A DNA stretch of 64,000 nucleotides from Chitinophagaceae bacterium (GTDB lineage: Bacteria > Bacteroidota > Bacteroidia > Chitinophagales > Chitinophagaceae). A program made the position numbers and the translations under genes. Positions 9,783-19,031 of the stretch are shown one piece after another (the stretch's first letter is position 1; every line of letters begins with the position of its first letter). The notes below the pieces were generated by a model. That model was not told where the DNA came from, made no database searches, and saw nothing but the letters and a program-made list of their open reading frames with translations. Where the stretch lies: positions 1-64,000 of the forward strand of contig JAICXX010000004.1 in assembly GCA_025934485.1 (NCBI GenBank), written 5' to 3'.

Positions 9783-11065
9783 TATCGCAGTTGCTTGGTG
9801 TCCACCCTCGACGGGGTATCTTTTCCAGCTACGATGGAAGTCGAGCTCAGGGCGATCGACTTGATGATCCGGGCCATGTTGTCCATATCCAGGGTACCAA
9901 TCTCATCGCCCTGCGTATGATAATATTTTTCCGAATCCATTTTTGACGTGGAGATGGTATGCGCGGGTACCCCCTGCCGGGCAAGCGTGGCATTGTCCGA
10001 CCGATAGAAAAGCTGCTGGCTGGGATAGGGGTCGGGATAAAAGGTAAAACCACTGCCCTTTAGATTCTTTTGGAGTATCTCGCCCATGTCCGATCTTTCG
10101 TACCCGGTGATATAGGCGGAGTTGATGCCCCATTTAGATTCTGTCCCGATCATTTCTATATTGAACATCGCCACCACGGTTGCCGGATCGAACTGTTCCG
10201 AAAAATATTGGGATCCAAACTCGCCGATCTCTTCGGCGGTAAAGGCGGCAAATACCAGGGTTCGCTCATTGTTCTTCTTTTTTGCAAAATAGTCCGCCAG
10301 CATCATCACGGCTGTAGTGCCGCTGGCATCGTCGTTGGCGCCGTTGTAGATGGAGTCGCCTTTGGCATCGGGCTTGCCGACCCCCAGGTGATCATAGTGG
10401 CCCGAGAAGATCACGATCTCGTTCTTCCTTGTGGTTCCGGGAAGGATGCCTACGACATTCGCCAGCTTCGATTCGGTCACCTCCTGTCGCACGTGGATCG
10501 AATAGCGGGTGGGCGATGCCGACGTCAATATAAAGATAACGCTACGGTCAGATTTGAACTGCTGACGGGTAAAACGGGCCAGCCGCGGAAAGTTCTTTGC
10601 AAAGGACGTATCCACCAGCACGAGGGCATTCGTTTTTTCGTGTGCATAGTGCAGTATCTCAGGAACAAAATCGCTACCCGCCTTCATCGTGTATACAGCA
10701 TAGCCGCTTTTCTCGTCGATGCTCAGATCGGGTGACGCGCTGATGGTGACGATATGGTCCTCGGGCAGCGGTTCCCCGTCCAGGCTGCCCGTGGCGGAGA
10801 TAAGTGCGGCGCGGACCATCGTAAAAGGCTGCCTGTAGCTGTCACTGCCGTTCCAGGTCTTGAGCCCGGCAGCTTTGAACCTGGATTCGATATAATCCGC
10901 GGCGCGTTCGATATCCGGCGTGAATGTGGCGCGGCCGCGCATTTCGTCCGAGGACAAGACCCGCTCCGTCCTCTCCACTGCGGCGGCATTGATGATCTTA
11001 TCTATGTCCTGGGCAAAAAGACGCGGACCCAATAGCAGGGTAATGGCAATGGCAACAAATCTCAT
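9782..11065 (-). CDS. Secreted M28 family zinc aminopeptidase
   Basis: The 427-residue protein has a cleavable signal peptide (residues 1-18, ending in FAQ) and an M28 catalytic domain. The metal and catalytic residues are visible in order: SGHYDHLG, NGANDDASGT, FTAEEIGEFGS, FNIEMIGT and a C-terminal VPAHTIST...HTQGDEI. M28 enzymes of this type are periplasmic or secreted aminopeptidases; the exact substrate is unknown. The region before the catalytic domain is about the size of a PA-type insert. The gene shares its stop base with the start of the HTH-like membrane protein. It starts 20 bases after the stop of the LytTR regulator, so the block 8487-12886 may be co-transcribed. Confidence 0.88.
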   Translation of the reverse strand: MRFVAIAITLLLGPRLFAQDIDKIINAAAVERTERVLSSDEMRGRATFTPDIERAADYIESRFKAAGLKTWNGSDSYRQPFTMVRAALISATGSLDGEPLPEDHIVTISASPDLSIDEKSGYAVYTMKAGSDFVPEILHYAHEKTNALVLVDTSFAKNFPRLARFTRQQFKSDRSVIFILTSASPTRYSIHVRQEVTESKLANVVGILPGTTRKNEIVIFSGHYDHLGVGKPDAKGDSIYNGANDDASGTTAVMMLADYFAKKKNNERTLVFAAFTAEEIGEFGSQYFSEQFDPATVVAMFNIEMIGTESKWGINSAYITGYERSDMGEILQKNLKGSGFTFYPDPYPSQQLFYRSDNATLARQGVPAHTISTSKMDSEKYYHTQGDEIGTLDMDNMARIIKSIALSSTSIVAGKDTPSRVDTKQLR

Positions 11066-11084
11066 GTTTGGGAAAGATTTAAAT

Positions 11085-11819
11085 TTAAAGACTCATCATC
11101 TCCTTGAACTTTACCGTTTGCCGACGACTGACCTCGATCTTTTCCCCGCCTTTCATTTCCAGCAATAGGCCGCCATTGAAGTAGGGTTCGATCTTTTCTA
11201 TCAGGCGGAGATTGACGATGTGTTTGCGGTTAGCGCGGAAAAAGACCTTCTCATCCAGGCGTTCTTCCAGGGCATTGAGCGATTTCAGGATCAGCGGCTT
11301 ATTAGGCCCGAAATAGACCTTGGCATAATTCCCTACGCTTTCAAAAAGCCGGATGTCCGAAAGCTTCACGAACCAGCAGCGTTCCCCGTCTTTTACAAAG
11401 ACCTGATCGTGTTCGTTGAGGATGCTGCGGTTGACGGAGATCGTATGGTCCGAGATAGGCTCTTTGTCCTCTTCGACCTGCAATTTCTGAAGCGCGTCGG
11501 CGAGCCGTTTCGGCTCCACGGGTTTCAGCAGATAATCCAGGGCATTGACCTCAAAGGCCTTGAGGGCATATTCATCATATGCGGTGGTGAAGATCACGTT
11601 GGGCGCCCGTTCCAGTTCGGCGAGCATGTCGAAACCCGTTTTCCCGGGCATCTGAATATCCAAAAAGATAAGATCGGGATTCAGGCTGTCGATCTTTTCG
11701 ACGCCTTCGGCGGCATTGGTGGCCTCGGCAATGACCTCTATTTCGGGGAAATCCAGCAGCAATTTTTTTAGCTCGTTCCGGGCGAGACGCTCGTCGTCGA
11801 TAATAATGGCTTTGATCAT
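11085..11819 (-). CDS. LytTR family response regulator
   Basis: The 244-residue protein has a receiver domain with the acidic pair IDDE at residues 7-10, the phosphoacceptor Asp54 in FLDIQMPGKTG, and the conserved Lys in LLKPVEP. The C-terminal LytTR DNA-binding domain covers about residues 135-244 (FFRANRKHIVNL, ISRRQTVKFKEMM-like end). Its ATG overlaps the stop of the histidine kinase gene (11816-11819), the usual arrangement for cognate LytS/LytR-type pairs. The target genes are unknown; the downstream M28 peptidase and HTH-like protein are the nearest candidates. Confidence 0.92.
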   Translation of the reverse strand: MIKAIIIDDERLARNELKKLLLDFPEIEVIAEATNAAEGVEKIDSLNPDLIFLDIQMPGKTGFDMLAELERAPNVIFTTAYDEYALKAFEVNALDYLLKPVEPKRLADALQKLQVEEDKEPISDHTISVNRSILNEHDQVFVKDGERCWFVKLSDIRLFESVGNYAKVYFGPNKPLILKSLNALEERLDEKVFFRANRKHIVNLRLIEKIEPYFNGGLLLEMKGGEKIEVSRRQTVKFKEMMSL

Positions 11820-12886
11820 GGTTTGAGGGATATTTTAGCGGCGGCGGTGTGCACGGGGATGAGCACTCTGGCCTGCACGGTATTTTCGCCCGTTTCCCGG
11901 ATGTCGAAATTGGCCTTTTGTCCAAAAAGAAGCTGGAGCCTGTTCTTGGTGCTGGCCAAACCGAAACCATCCGAATCGCGGCTGCCGTTGAGGACACCCG
12001 TATTGAGGATCACCAGTTCGTGGTAATCTTCCCTGAAGTCGGAGACGATTCGCACCTTTCCTCCCCCCACCTGCCTGCTAATACCATGTTTTATAGCGTT
12101 CTCCACAAGGGTCTGCAGCATCATGGGCGGGATGGGCTGATCGAGCGTATCCTCGTCGATCTCATATTCGACCTGGAGGCGGTCTTCAAACCGGATATGC
12201 TCGAGCGCGAGATAGTCTTTTACGATATTAAGTTCTTTTTCAAAGGTCACCGTTTCCAGTTTCTCCGCCTGCATGGAGCTGCGCAGGATATTGCTCAGCT
12301 CGGTGATGGCCGTGCGCGCCCGCGGCGGATTTTCATCGATCAGCGCCCGGATGCTGTTAAGCGCATTGAAGATGAAGTGTGGATTGATATGCGCCTTGAT
12401 GGTCTTTAGCTCGAGCTCTTTTACCAGTGCTTCCAGCTTTAGCGTATCTACCTGCTGGCGGCTGCTGATCAGCACGTAGTGATAAAAATAGTAGATCAGC
12501 GTCCAGGGTATGATCATCAGTCCCGTATCGGCGGCGACCGTCAGCAGCCGGGCCATGAATTCTGTGTTCTTGTGGGAAACCAGGCCAAGCCGGTCCGCCA
12601 GTGTGATCCGGATAAGCGCGCTCGCAATACAGGTAAGGAGCATGCCGATGAGGAATTTCGGTAAAGCCTTCTCGACGGTCAAAAAAGCCCAGCCCGACCG
12701 CTTGATCACTTCCCTGAAGATATGGGTAACCAGGATTCCCGTGAGCACGGTGATCACCATGATATAGATCTGCTTATCCGTAATAGTCTGCTCGGAGATA
12801 GAAGAATTCAACACGAGGACCAAAGCCAGGGACCCCCAACCACCGATCTGGCACCACCAGTAATATTTGCTTCCGTTTTTGGTCAT
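11816..12886 (-). CDS. LytS/YehU-type sensor histidine kinase
   Basis: The 356-residue membrane kinase has four predicted transmembrane helices in its first 150 residues, a short coiled linker, and a His_kinase (PF06580-type) domain with the phosphoacceptor in INPHFIFNALNSIRALI. An HATPase domain follows, with the N box in LVENAIKHGI and a glycine box around DGFGLASTKNRL. There is no large extracytoplasmic sensor domain, so the signal is probably read in or near the membrane. It is the first gene of the pair with the LytTR regulator. A TAnnTTTG element lies upstream at 12927-12934 on this strand. Confidence 0.9.
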   Translation of the reverse strand: MTKNGSKYYWWCQIGGWGSLALVLVLNSSISEQTITDKQIYIMVITVLTGILVTHIFREVIKRSGWAFLTVEKALPKFLIGMLLTCIASALIRITLADRLGLVSHKNTEFMARLLTVAADTGLMIIPWTLIYYFYHYVLISSRQQVDTLKLEALVKELELKTIKAHINPHFIFNALNSIRALIDENPPRARTAITELSNILRSSMQAEKLETVTFEKELNIVKDYLALEHIRFEDRLQVEYEIDEDTLDQPIPPMMLQTLVENAIKHGISRQVGGGKVRIVSDFREDYHELVILNTGVLNGSRDSDGFGLASTKNRLQLLFGQKANFDIRETGENTVQARVLIPVHTAAAKISLKP

Positions 12887-12926
12887 ATGCGTACAATAAA
12901 GCGTGGCAGATGCCTGCCTCAGGGGT

Positions 12927-12934
12927 CAAAACTA
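12927..12934 (-). promoter_or_regulatory. Possible -7 promoter element for the LytS-type kinase operon
   Basis: On the minus strand the sequence is TAGTTTTG, an exact match to the Bacteroidota -7 consensus TAnnTTTG, 40 bases before the kinase start codon. I do not see a convincing TTTG -33 element at the expected distance, so the call is tentative. The 164-base intergenic stretch to dxs contains nothing else I can assign. Confidence 0.3.
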
Positions 12935-13050
12935 AGGTTTTCCCCAGCCCTCCTACCCCTATTTTGTACTAATGGCTAATTTACGCTGGCCATCGGTTCA
13001 AATGGGCTTAAACACTCTAAATCTACGGGAATAATCTGTATTTTTACAAT

Positions 13051-14979
13051 ATGGAAATCACCCCGGGGCCTCTCCTCCAAGCGGTCAATTCACCCGATGA
13101 CCTCAAAAAACTGAGCAGAGAACAGTTGCATCAGGTAAGTGATGAACTGCGTCAGTATATCATCGACACGGTGAGCGTTCATGGCGGACATTTTGCCGCC
13201 AGCCTGGGTGTGGTGGAATTAACGGTTGCCCTTCACTACGTCTTCAACACCCCCTATGATCAGCTGGTGTGGGACGTTGGGCATCAGGCCTATGGGCACA
13301 AGATCCTCACCGGTCGCCGCGATACCTTTGCTACTAACCGCAAGTACAATGGCCTGAGCGGTTTTCCCAAACGAAGCGAAAGTCCTTACGATACCTTCGG
13401 AGTGGGCCATTCGTCCACCTCCATCAGTGCGGCCCTGGGCATGGCGATGGCCGCCAAATACAAGGGGGAGACCGATCGTAAAAGCGTGGCTATCATCGGT
13501 GACGGCGCCATGACCGCGGGGCTCGCCTTCGAAGGGATGAACCATGCCGGCGTTGCGGATACCGATCTGCTCATTGTGCTGAACGACAACTGCATGAGCA
13601 TCGACCCCAATGTAGGCGCCCTGAAAGAATATCTCACCGACATCACGACCTCCAAGACCTATAACCGGCTGAAAGACGATATCTGGAAGGCCCTGGGCAA
13701 ATTACCGGGCAGTACCTTCAGCCGGGAGATGGCCAGCAAGATCGAACACAGCATCAAGGGTTTCGTAAGCCGCAGCAGCAATCTTTTCGAAGCGCTGAAT
13801 CTCCGTTACTTCGGTCCCATCGACGGCCACAATATTACCAAGCTGGTAGATACCCTCAACGACCTCAAAGGCATGCCCGGCCCCAAGCTGTTGCATATCG
13901 TCACGGTGAAAGGCAAGGGCTATGCGCTGGCCGAAAAAGATCAGACCAAATGGCATGCTCCCGGGTTGTTCGATAAGATCACCGGCGAGATCTATAAAAA
14001 GCATTATCCCACGCCCCAGCCACCCAAATACCAGGACGTATTTGGCCTGAGCCTCATCGAGCTGGCCGAGCAAAACCCGAAGATCATCGGCATAACGCCG
14101 GCCATGCCCAGCGGTTCCTCGCTGAAGTTCATGATGGACAAAATGCCGGATCGCGCATTCGATGTGGGCATATGCGAACAGCACGCCGTGACGCTCAGCG
14201 CAGGTATGGCCACACAGGGCATGCGCGTGTTTTGTAATATCTACTCTTCTTTTATGCAACGCGCCTATGACCAGGTGATCCATGACGTGGCCATTCAGAA
14301 GCTGCCCGTGGTCTTTTGTCTGGACCGGGCGGGTCTCGTGGGCGAAGACGGGCCGACGCACCACGGCGCGTATGATATCGCTTATATGCGCTGCATACCC
14401 GAGATGATCGTCAGCTCGCCCATGAACGAAAGTGAGCTCCGCAATCTCTTGTATACGGCCCAGCTGGATAAGAACGAGCATCCCTTCGTGATCCGCTATC
14501 CCCGCGGCGAAGGTGTGATGCCGGAATGGCGCACCCCCTTCCAGGAGATCGAGATCGGCAAAGGCCGGAAGATCAAAGACGGCGAAGGTATCGCCATCCT
14601 GAGCCTGGGTCACCCCGGTAATTTCGTGACCACCGCAATCCGGGAATTACGGACCACGGGGCTCAACCCCGCGCATTACGACATGCGTTTCGTCAAACCG
14701 CTGGATGAAGCGCTGCTGCACGAAGTATTCAGAAAATACGACCGCATTTTGACGGTAGAAGATGGTACCGTCACCGGAGGTTTTGGTTCCGCCATCCTGG
14801 AATTCCAGGCGGCAAATGGCTATAAGGCATCTGTGCGCATTATGGGCATCCCGGACAGGTTTGTCGAACACGGGACGCCGAAAGAGCTACAGCACGAGAG
14901 CGGCTATGATGCGCCGGCAATCACTGCCGCTGTCCGCGAGATGATGGGTGAGACCGTTGTCTTCAGCAATTTCCAATAA
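13051..14979 (+). CDS. dxs: 1-deoxy-D-xylulose-5-phosphate synthase
   Basis: The 642-residue thiamine-diphosphate enzyme condenses pyruvate with glyceraldehyde-3-phosphate in the first step of the methylerythritol phosphate route to isoprenoids. Visible features are VWDVGHQAYGHKILTGR near residue 70, the ThDP-binding segment GDGAMTAGLAFEGMN near residue 150 with its downstream N-D-N, and the transketolase-like pyrimidine domain with CEQHAVTLSAGMA near residue 377. A C-terminal transketolase domain follows. The length is standard. It is monocistronic here, with the pirin gene converging 3 bases after its stop. Confidence 0.95.
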   Translation: MEITPGPLLQAVNSPDDLKKLSREQLHQVSDELRQYIIDTVSVHGGHFAASLGVVELTVALHYVFNTPYDQLVWDVGHQAYGHKILTGRRDTFATNRKYNGLSGFPKRSESPYDTFGVGHSSTSISAALGMAMAAKYKGETDRKSVAIIGDGAMTAGLAFEGMNHAGVADTDLLIVLNDNCMSIDPNVGALKEYLTDITTSKTYNRLKDDIWKALGKLPGSTFSREMASKIEHSIKGFVSRSSNLFEALNLRYFGPIDGHNITKLVDTLNDLKGMPGPKLLHIVTVKGKGYALAEKDQTKWHAPGLFDKITGEIYKKHYPTPQPPKYQDVFGLSLIELAEQNPKIIGITPAMPSGSSLKFMMDKMPDRAFDVGICEQHAVTLSAGMATQGMRVFCNIYSSFMQRAYDQVIHDVAIQKLPVVFCLDRAGLVGEDGPTHHGAYDIAYMRCIPEMIVSSPMNESELRNLLYTAQLDKNEHPFVIRYPRGEGVMPEWRTPFQEIEIGKGRKIKDGEGIAILSLGHPGNFVTTAIRELRTTGLNPAHYDMRFVKPLDEALLHEVFRKYDRILTVEDGTVTGGFGSAILEFQAANGYKASVRIMGIPDRFVEHGTPKELQHESGYDAPAITAAVREMMGETVVFSNFQ

Positions 14980-14982
14980 GGA

Positions 14983-15696
14983 TCAGGCGAACATCGGGAC
15001 TTCGATCGCGAGCAATTCGCTATCGGCGACCGCATGAAGGGTAACCTCGCCGGCTTGTGTCACGCCCAGGCCATCGCGGCGTTGCAAGACGTTCCCATCG
15101 GCTTCCACCTGTCCCTCCAATACAAGAATATAAATGCCATTGCCCGGGAATACGGCATAATAGGTAAGGCTGGCTCCTGCTTTTAATCGTGTGAGCGCCA
15201 GACGGGCGTCCTGGTTGATCTTGAGTGCCCCATCTTCGGGTCTTGGACTTACTACTATTTGCCATTGACCATCGCGGGAGGCAGGATCGAAGCTCTGCTG
15301 GTCATGCCGCGGTTTGATGCCCGTGAGCCTCGGAAAGATCCAGATCTGCAACAGGGTCACCGGGTCGTAATGCGAAGCATTGTATTCGGAATGACGGATA
15401 CCGCTACCCGCACTCATGATCTGCACATCCCCTGTATAGATGATCCCTTCGGCGCCCGTGCTGTCTTTATGCGCAAGCGCGCCTTTTAAAGGGATGGTGA
15501 TGATCTCCATGTTTTCGTGGGGATGCGTGTCGAACCCTTTACCGCCTTTGATGGTGTCGTCGTTTAGCACGCGCAGCGCGCCGAAATGGACTTTCTCGCG
15601 GTTATGCCAGTTCCCGAAACTGAAGGAATGATGGCTTTCCAGCCAGCCGAAATTGACGTGGCCGCGTTGGGATGCAGGATAGAATGTGGTTATCAT
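14983..15696 (-). CDS. Pirin family protein (YhhW-like)
   Basis: The 237-residue bicupin has the pirin N-terminal motif around HVNFGWLESHHSFSFG, a metal-binding cluster in FDTHPHENMEIITIPL, and the downstream SGIRHSEYN segment, so the iron-binding His/Glu set of the first cupin appears intact. Relatives such as E. coli YhhW show quercetinase activity in vitro, but the natural role is unsettled. The gene is convergent with dxs and lies 18 bases after the start side of scpA, so it may be read through from scpA. Confidence 0.88.
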   Translation of the reverse strand: MITTFYPASQRGHVNFGWLESHHSFSFGNWHNREKVHFGALRVLNDDTIKGGKGFDTHPHENMEIITIPLKGALAHKDSTGAEGIIYTGDVQIMSAGSGIRHSEYNASHYDPVTLLQIWIFPRLTGIKPRHDQQSFDPASRDGQWQIVVSPRPEDGALKINQDARLALTRLKAGASLTYYAVFPGNGIYILVLEGQVEADGNVLQRRDGLGVTQAGEVTLHAVADSELLAIEVPMFA

Positions 15697-15714
15697 AGAA
15701 AGGTAAGTATCTTC

Positions 15715-16599
15715 TTAATTTGCCGTCGCATCCAGGAATCCGGGGAATAACCCGCCGTTATCGCCACCGGGAAAACCGCCACCGTTGTCATCCGCCGGTG
15801 TGTCACCGTCTGACGGTCCATCGCCGGTGAGGGTTGCCTCTTCCTGGCTATTCACTTCTTTTTCCGAATTGTATTCAACAATGAAATTATTCCGCCCTTC
15901 GCCGATGAGGATATTCATGTAATTGAGCTGAACAAGTTCGAGCATCGACAGGAACATGAAAATGGCCTGCAGCCGGTCCGCACAGACTTCGAACAACTTT
16001 TCGAACGAGAGGTTCCGCTCCTGCCGGATCACGGTGAGGATATGTTTCCGGCTTCCCTCCATGGTATAATTGTAGCGGACGACGGTATGCACGGGCTTGT
16101 TCTGCCGCTGCTGGATACGTTGCATCACCCGCTCGAAGGTCTTCATCAGCTTAAACAGTGTGATCGCCTGGATCTCGGTGCCTTCGCCCGCCTCTTCGCC
16201 GATGTTCGACAGTTCTTTTTGGAGATTGCCCCGCCGGACCATGAGATGCCGGATGGCCTCCATTTCCGCGAGCGTGACCGACGCTTCCTTATATCGTTTG
16301 TACTCGAGCAGTTTGTCGATGAGCTCCTGGCGGGGGTCGATCTCGTTGCCCTGGGCATCGAGCTCTTTACGTGGCAGCAGCATCTTGGCTTTGATCCGCA
16401 TCAGGGTCGAGACGAAAAGGATGAACTCGCTCGACAGTTCGATATTGAGACTTTCCTCGCCGTGGATATAGGCAAGAAAATCCGTGATGATCCGGTGAAT
16501 AGGTATATTATAAATATCCAATTCGTCCCTTTCGATAAAGAACAGAAGGAGGTCGAAAGGGCCCTCGAATTGCGGTAATTTGATCTGATAACTCGTCAT
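15715..16599 (-). CDS. scpA: Segregation and condensation protein A
   Basis: The 294-residue kleisin bridges SMC heads in the bacterial condensin. The N-terminal motif FEGPFDLLLFFIERDELDIY (residues 11-30) is the classical ScpA signature, and the C-terminal winged-helix part ends near residue 255. After it comes a Gly/Asp/Pro-rich tail of about 35 residues (GGGFPGGDNGG), which looks unstructured and is not needed for the fold. The scpB partner is not adjacent. A 13-bp inverted repeat lies immediately upstream at 16629-16673. Confidence 0.92.
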   Translation of the reverse strand: MTSYQIKLPQFEGPFDLLLFFIERDELDIYNIPIHRIITDFLAYIHGEESLNIELSSEFILFVSTLMRIKAKMLLPRKELDAQGNEIDPRQELIDKLLEYKRYKEASVTLAEMEAIRHLMVRRGNLQKELSNIGEEAGEGTEIQAITLFKLMKTFERVMQRIQQRQNKPVHTVVRYNYTMEGSRKHILTVIRQERNLSFEKLFEVCADRLQAIFMFLSMLELVQLNYMNILIGEGRNNFIVEYNSEKEVNSQEEATLTGDGPSDGDTPADDNGGGFPGGDNGGLFPGFLDATAN

Positions 16600-16628
16600 A
16601 GCCTTACGAAAATACCGCTTTTAGAAAC

Positions 16629-16673
16629 TGTGGGGCAAATGCACAGCAGGAAAATAAGCACATTTGCCCCACA
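16629..16673. promoter_or_regulatory. 13-bp perfect inverted repeat upstream of scpA
   Basis: The arms TGTGGGGCAAATG (16629-16641) and CATTTGCCCCACA (16661-16673) are perfectly complementary and separated by 19 bases. The element sits 30 bases before the scpA start codon and 16 bases after the stop of the upstream DUF3078 gene. It is not followed by a T-run on either strand, so an operator or a 5'-UTR hairpin is more likely than a terminator. A hairpin terminator for the DUF3078 gene remains possible. Confidence 0.6.
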
Positions 16674-16689
16674 TTCGCTTATGTCCGGG

Positions 16690-17730
16690 TCATTTTTGCT
16701 GTGTGGCCGATGGCGGCGTTGCCGGTGGCGGAGTCGCCGGCGGTGGAGGCGGCGGAATGGGTTTCCTGGCCTTCCTGGCGAATTTATACGCGAACCCGAT
16801 GCCCATGGTCTCCTGGAGCTGTAGTGCAGGTCCGCCCTTTGTACCGTCCGCCTTTACGGACGGGATATTGTTGTCATAGATCAGGTTCAACGAAAGGAGC
16901 ATGCTGACGAGCGAGGTCACCTTGACGTTGAGGACGTTGGTCATATAGACCGCAATATCCTGCGGATTGCGGGTATAGTCGGAGAACAGGTCCAGCCTGC
17001 CGGTGTAATTGGCCGTTTTGCTGACATTGGTTTGGTAGTTGATCGTAACATATGCGCCAAATTCGAACCGCGACTTCTTCCCGGAATCGACCCCGAAAGC
17101 TGCTACAGAAGCCAGTGAGTCGTTGTTGACGAGCACTTCCCGCATGGTCGCAGGGGACATAAAGAGGGAGAAGTTGGTGGTCGGTTTCCAGTCCATACCA
17201 GCGGAAAGCAGCAGATAGGCCGGTGCAAGAAAGTCGGACGTCAATATCTTGCTGTCCGCAGTGGGATAATTATAGCCCGGTGCAAACTGTGTGCGGAAAT
17301 CGAAAAGGCCGGTCAGATACCATTTTTTGCCCAGGTCATATCCGTATTTGGAGGTAATGTCGAGAAGGTCATTGGTCTTACGGGTGCCGAGACTCGTGGT
17401 ATTGGCGATGCCGTATTGCGCGTTCAGGAAGTTGTCCCAGGAACGGCGGCCATCGAGATAAAAGGCATACAGATTGCCGATAGCATTCAGCGAGAGCGCG
17501 GATTTGTCACCGCCGGCGGACCAGTTGCTCAATGCCGCCTGGTTGAACGTAATGCTCGCGAGCCCGCCGGTCTTCCACGTCATCTTGGTGGTATCTTTCG
17601 GGTCTTTGGTGATCTTTACGCCTTCAACGGCACTTTGTAATCCCTGCACACCGTTTTGTGCATGTAAACCTAAGGTCAGGGCCAGACTCAATGTAAGGGT
17701 AAGCAATTTTCTTGCACCGTAATTCTGCAT
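16690..17730 (-). CDS. DUF3078 family outer-membrane beta-barrel protein
   Basis: The 346-residue protein has a signal peptide (LTLTLSLALTLGLHAQ, residues 9-24) followed by WKTGGLASITFNQAALSNWSAGG, the typical opening of DUF3078 proteins of the Bacteroidota. Alternating hydrophobic beta strands fill the rest and fit an outer-membrane barrel. The last 30 residues are a proline-rich low-complexity tail (KPIPPPPPPATPPP, then a Thr/Pro/Ala run), unusual after a final beta strand. Function is unknown. It stands alone, with 29 bases to the mscL gene upstream. Confidence 0.83.
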   Translation of the reverse strand: MQNYGARKLLTLTLSLALTLGLHAQNGVQGLQSAVEGVKITKDPKDTTKMTWKTGGLASITFNQAALSNWSAGGDKSALSLNAIGNLYAFYLDGRRSWDNFLNAQYGIANTTSLGTRKTNDLLDITSKYGYDLGKKWYLTGLFDFRTQFAPGYNYPTADSKILTSDFLAPAYLLLSAGMDWKPTTNFSLFMSPATMREVLVNNDSLASVAAFGVDSGKKSRFEFGAYVTINYQTNVSKTANYTGRLDLFSDYTRNPQDIAVYMTNVLNVKVTSLVSMLLSLNLIYDNNIPSVKADGTKGGPALQLQETMGIGFAYKFARKARKPIPPPPPPATPPPATPPSATQQK

Positions 17731-17759
17731 AACTCATCATTTTGGTATGTAAAAAAGCT

Positions 17760-18146
17760 TTAGGGTCTTTTCTTCAGTTCGTCGCGGATCTCCATCAGCA
17801 GTTTCTCCGTCATCGTGGGTTCGGGTGGCGCCGGAGGCGGCGCGGCTTCCTTTTTCTTCTCAAGGGATTGAAAGCCTTTTACGATAAGGAAGAGGATAAA
17901 GGCAACGATCACAAATTTAATTACGGCAGACAGGAAATTCCCGTATTTCACGGTTCCCCACGCCAATTTGTCGATGTCGTCCAGGCGTGCCGCATGGAGT
18001 GCGGGTGTCAGCAATAGAGGAGTAATGACATGATCCACCAGAGAAGAGACGATAGCTGTAAAAGCGGCGCCAATGACCACAGCAACAGCGAGGTCGAGGA
18101 CGTTGCCTCGCATGATAAATGCCTTAAACTCTTTAAAGATTGCCAT
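17760..18146 (-). CDS. mscL: Large-conductance mechanosensitive channel
   Basis: The 128-residue inner-membrane protein starts with the amphipathic helix FKEFKAFIMRGNVLDLAVAVVIG, which runs into TM1; the periplasmic loop is around residues 48-68 and TM2 covers roughly 70-95. A short Pro-rich linker and a C-terminal amphipathic helix (LLMEIRDELKK) follow. These are all the parts of a normal MscL, which releases osmolytes upon hypo-osmotic shock as a homopentamer. Confidence 0.95.
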   Translation of the reverse strand: MAIFKEFKAFIMRGNVLDLAVAVVIGAAFTAIVSSLVDHVITPLLLTPALHAARLDDIDKLAWGTVKYGNFLSAVIKFVIVAFILFLIVKGFQSLEKKKEAAPPPAPPEPTMTEKLLMEIRDELKKRP

Positions 18147-18189
18147 GTTGGTTAATTTTAGTTATAAATAAAGCATGGATAGAGCCGCA

Positions 18190-18936
18190 TCATTTCTTCA
18201 ACCCCGGGTAATTCATCTTCAGTGATCTTAACGTTTCTCTCACCGTGGTAGCGATCAGGTATTCCTTGTACCAGTTCTGATCGGCAGGCACGATCGTCCA
18301 GGGGATCTCTTTACAATAATGAAAGCAATCTTCATAAACCTCCATATACTTGTCCCAGAGCTTCGCTTCCTTGAAATCGTCTTCATTGTATTTCCATTGT
18401 TTGGCCGGATTATGTATCCGCTCCTCCAGCCGGGACTTTTGTTCTTCCGGCGAGATATGGAGATAGAATTTCAGGATATGGGTATCATTGTGTTCGGTTA
18501 GCAGGCGTTCAAAATCGTTGATCGCATCCATGCGTTTGTATGCCGTGGCGTCATCGATCCAACTATGCACCCGTGTGATCAGAATGTCTTCATAATGGCT
18601 GCGGTTGAAGATGCGGATATATCCCTTTTGCGGAGCACACTTATGGATACGCCACAGAAAATCATGGGCCAGCTCTTCGGCGGTGGGAGCCTTGAACGAT
18701 TTGACCAGCACGCCCTGGGAATTCAATTTCCCAAAGACATTCCTTACGGTACCGTCTTTCCCACTGGCATCCATGCCCTGGATCACAACCAGCAAGGCAT
18801 GTTTCGATTCGGCGTAAAGCAGGTTCTGCAGATCGTCGAGTTCCTGCAGGATGCCGGCGAGCTCTTCCTTGGTCTCTTCTTTGTCCATGCTCTTTGGCGC
18901 ACGGGTATCGATATCCTTTAGTCTGATCTTTCCCAT
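18190..18936 (-). CDS. ppk2: Polyphosphate kinase 2 family protein
   Basis: The 248-residue single-domain PPK2 transfers phosphate between polyphosphate and nucleotides. The Walker A motif is GMDASGKDGT (near residue 54), the lid-associated segment is FKAPTAEELAHDFLWR, and Walker B is FNRSHYEDIL near residue 109. The length is that of one-domain enzymes, which act mostly on ADP/GDP or on AMP. Class I and class III members cannot be separated here with confidence. No ppk1 or ppx is nearby. Confidence 0.9.
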   Translation of the reverse strand: MGKIRLKDIDTRAPKSMDKEETKEELAGILQELDDLQNLLYAESKHALLVVIQGMDASGKDGTVRNVFGKLNSQGVLVKSFKAPTAEELAHDFLWRIHKCAPQKGYIRIFNRSHYEDILITRVHSWIDDATAYKRMDAINDFERLLTEHNDTHILKFYLHISPEEQKSRLEERIHNPAKQWKYNEDDFKEAKLWDKYMEVYEDCFHYCKEIPWTIVPADQNWYKEYLIATTVRETLRSLKMNYPGLKK

Positions 18937-19031
18937 GGATTGGTATAAATGTAAAATACCCAGATGCCGGGATCGAATGATCCGGCGTACGGGATGCGGA
19001 CTAATTTGCGACAGGTCTGGCGCTGATGTCT

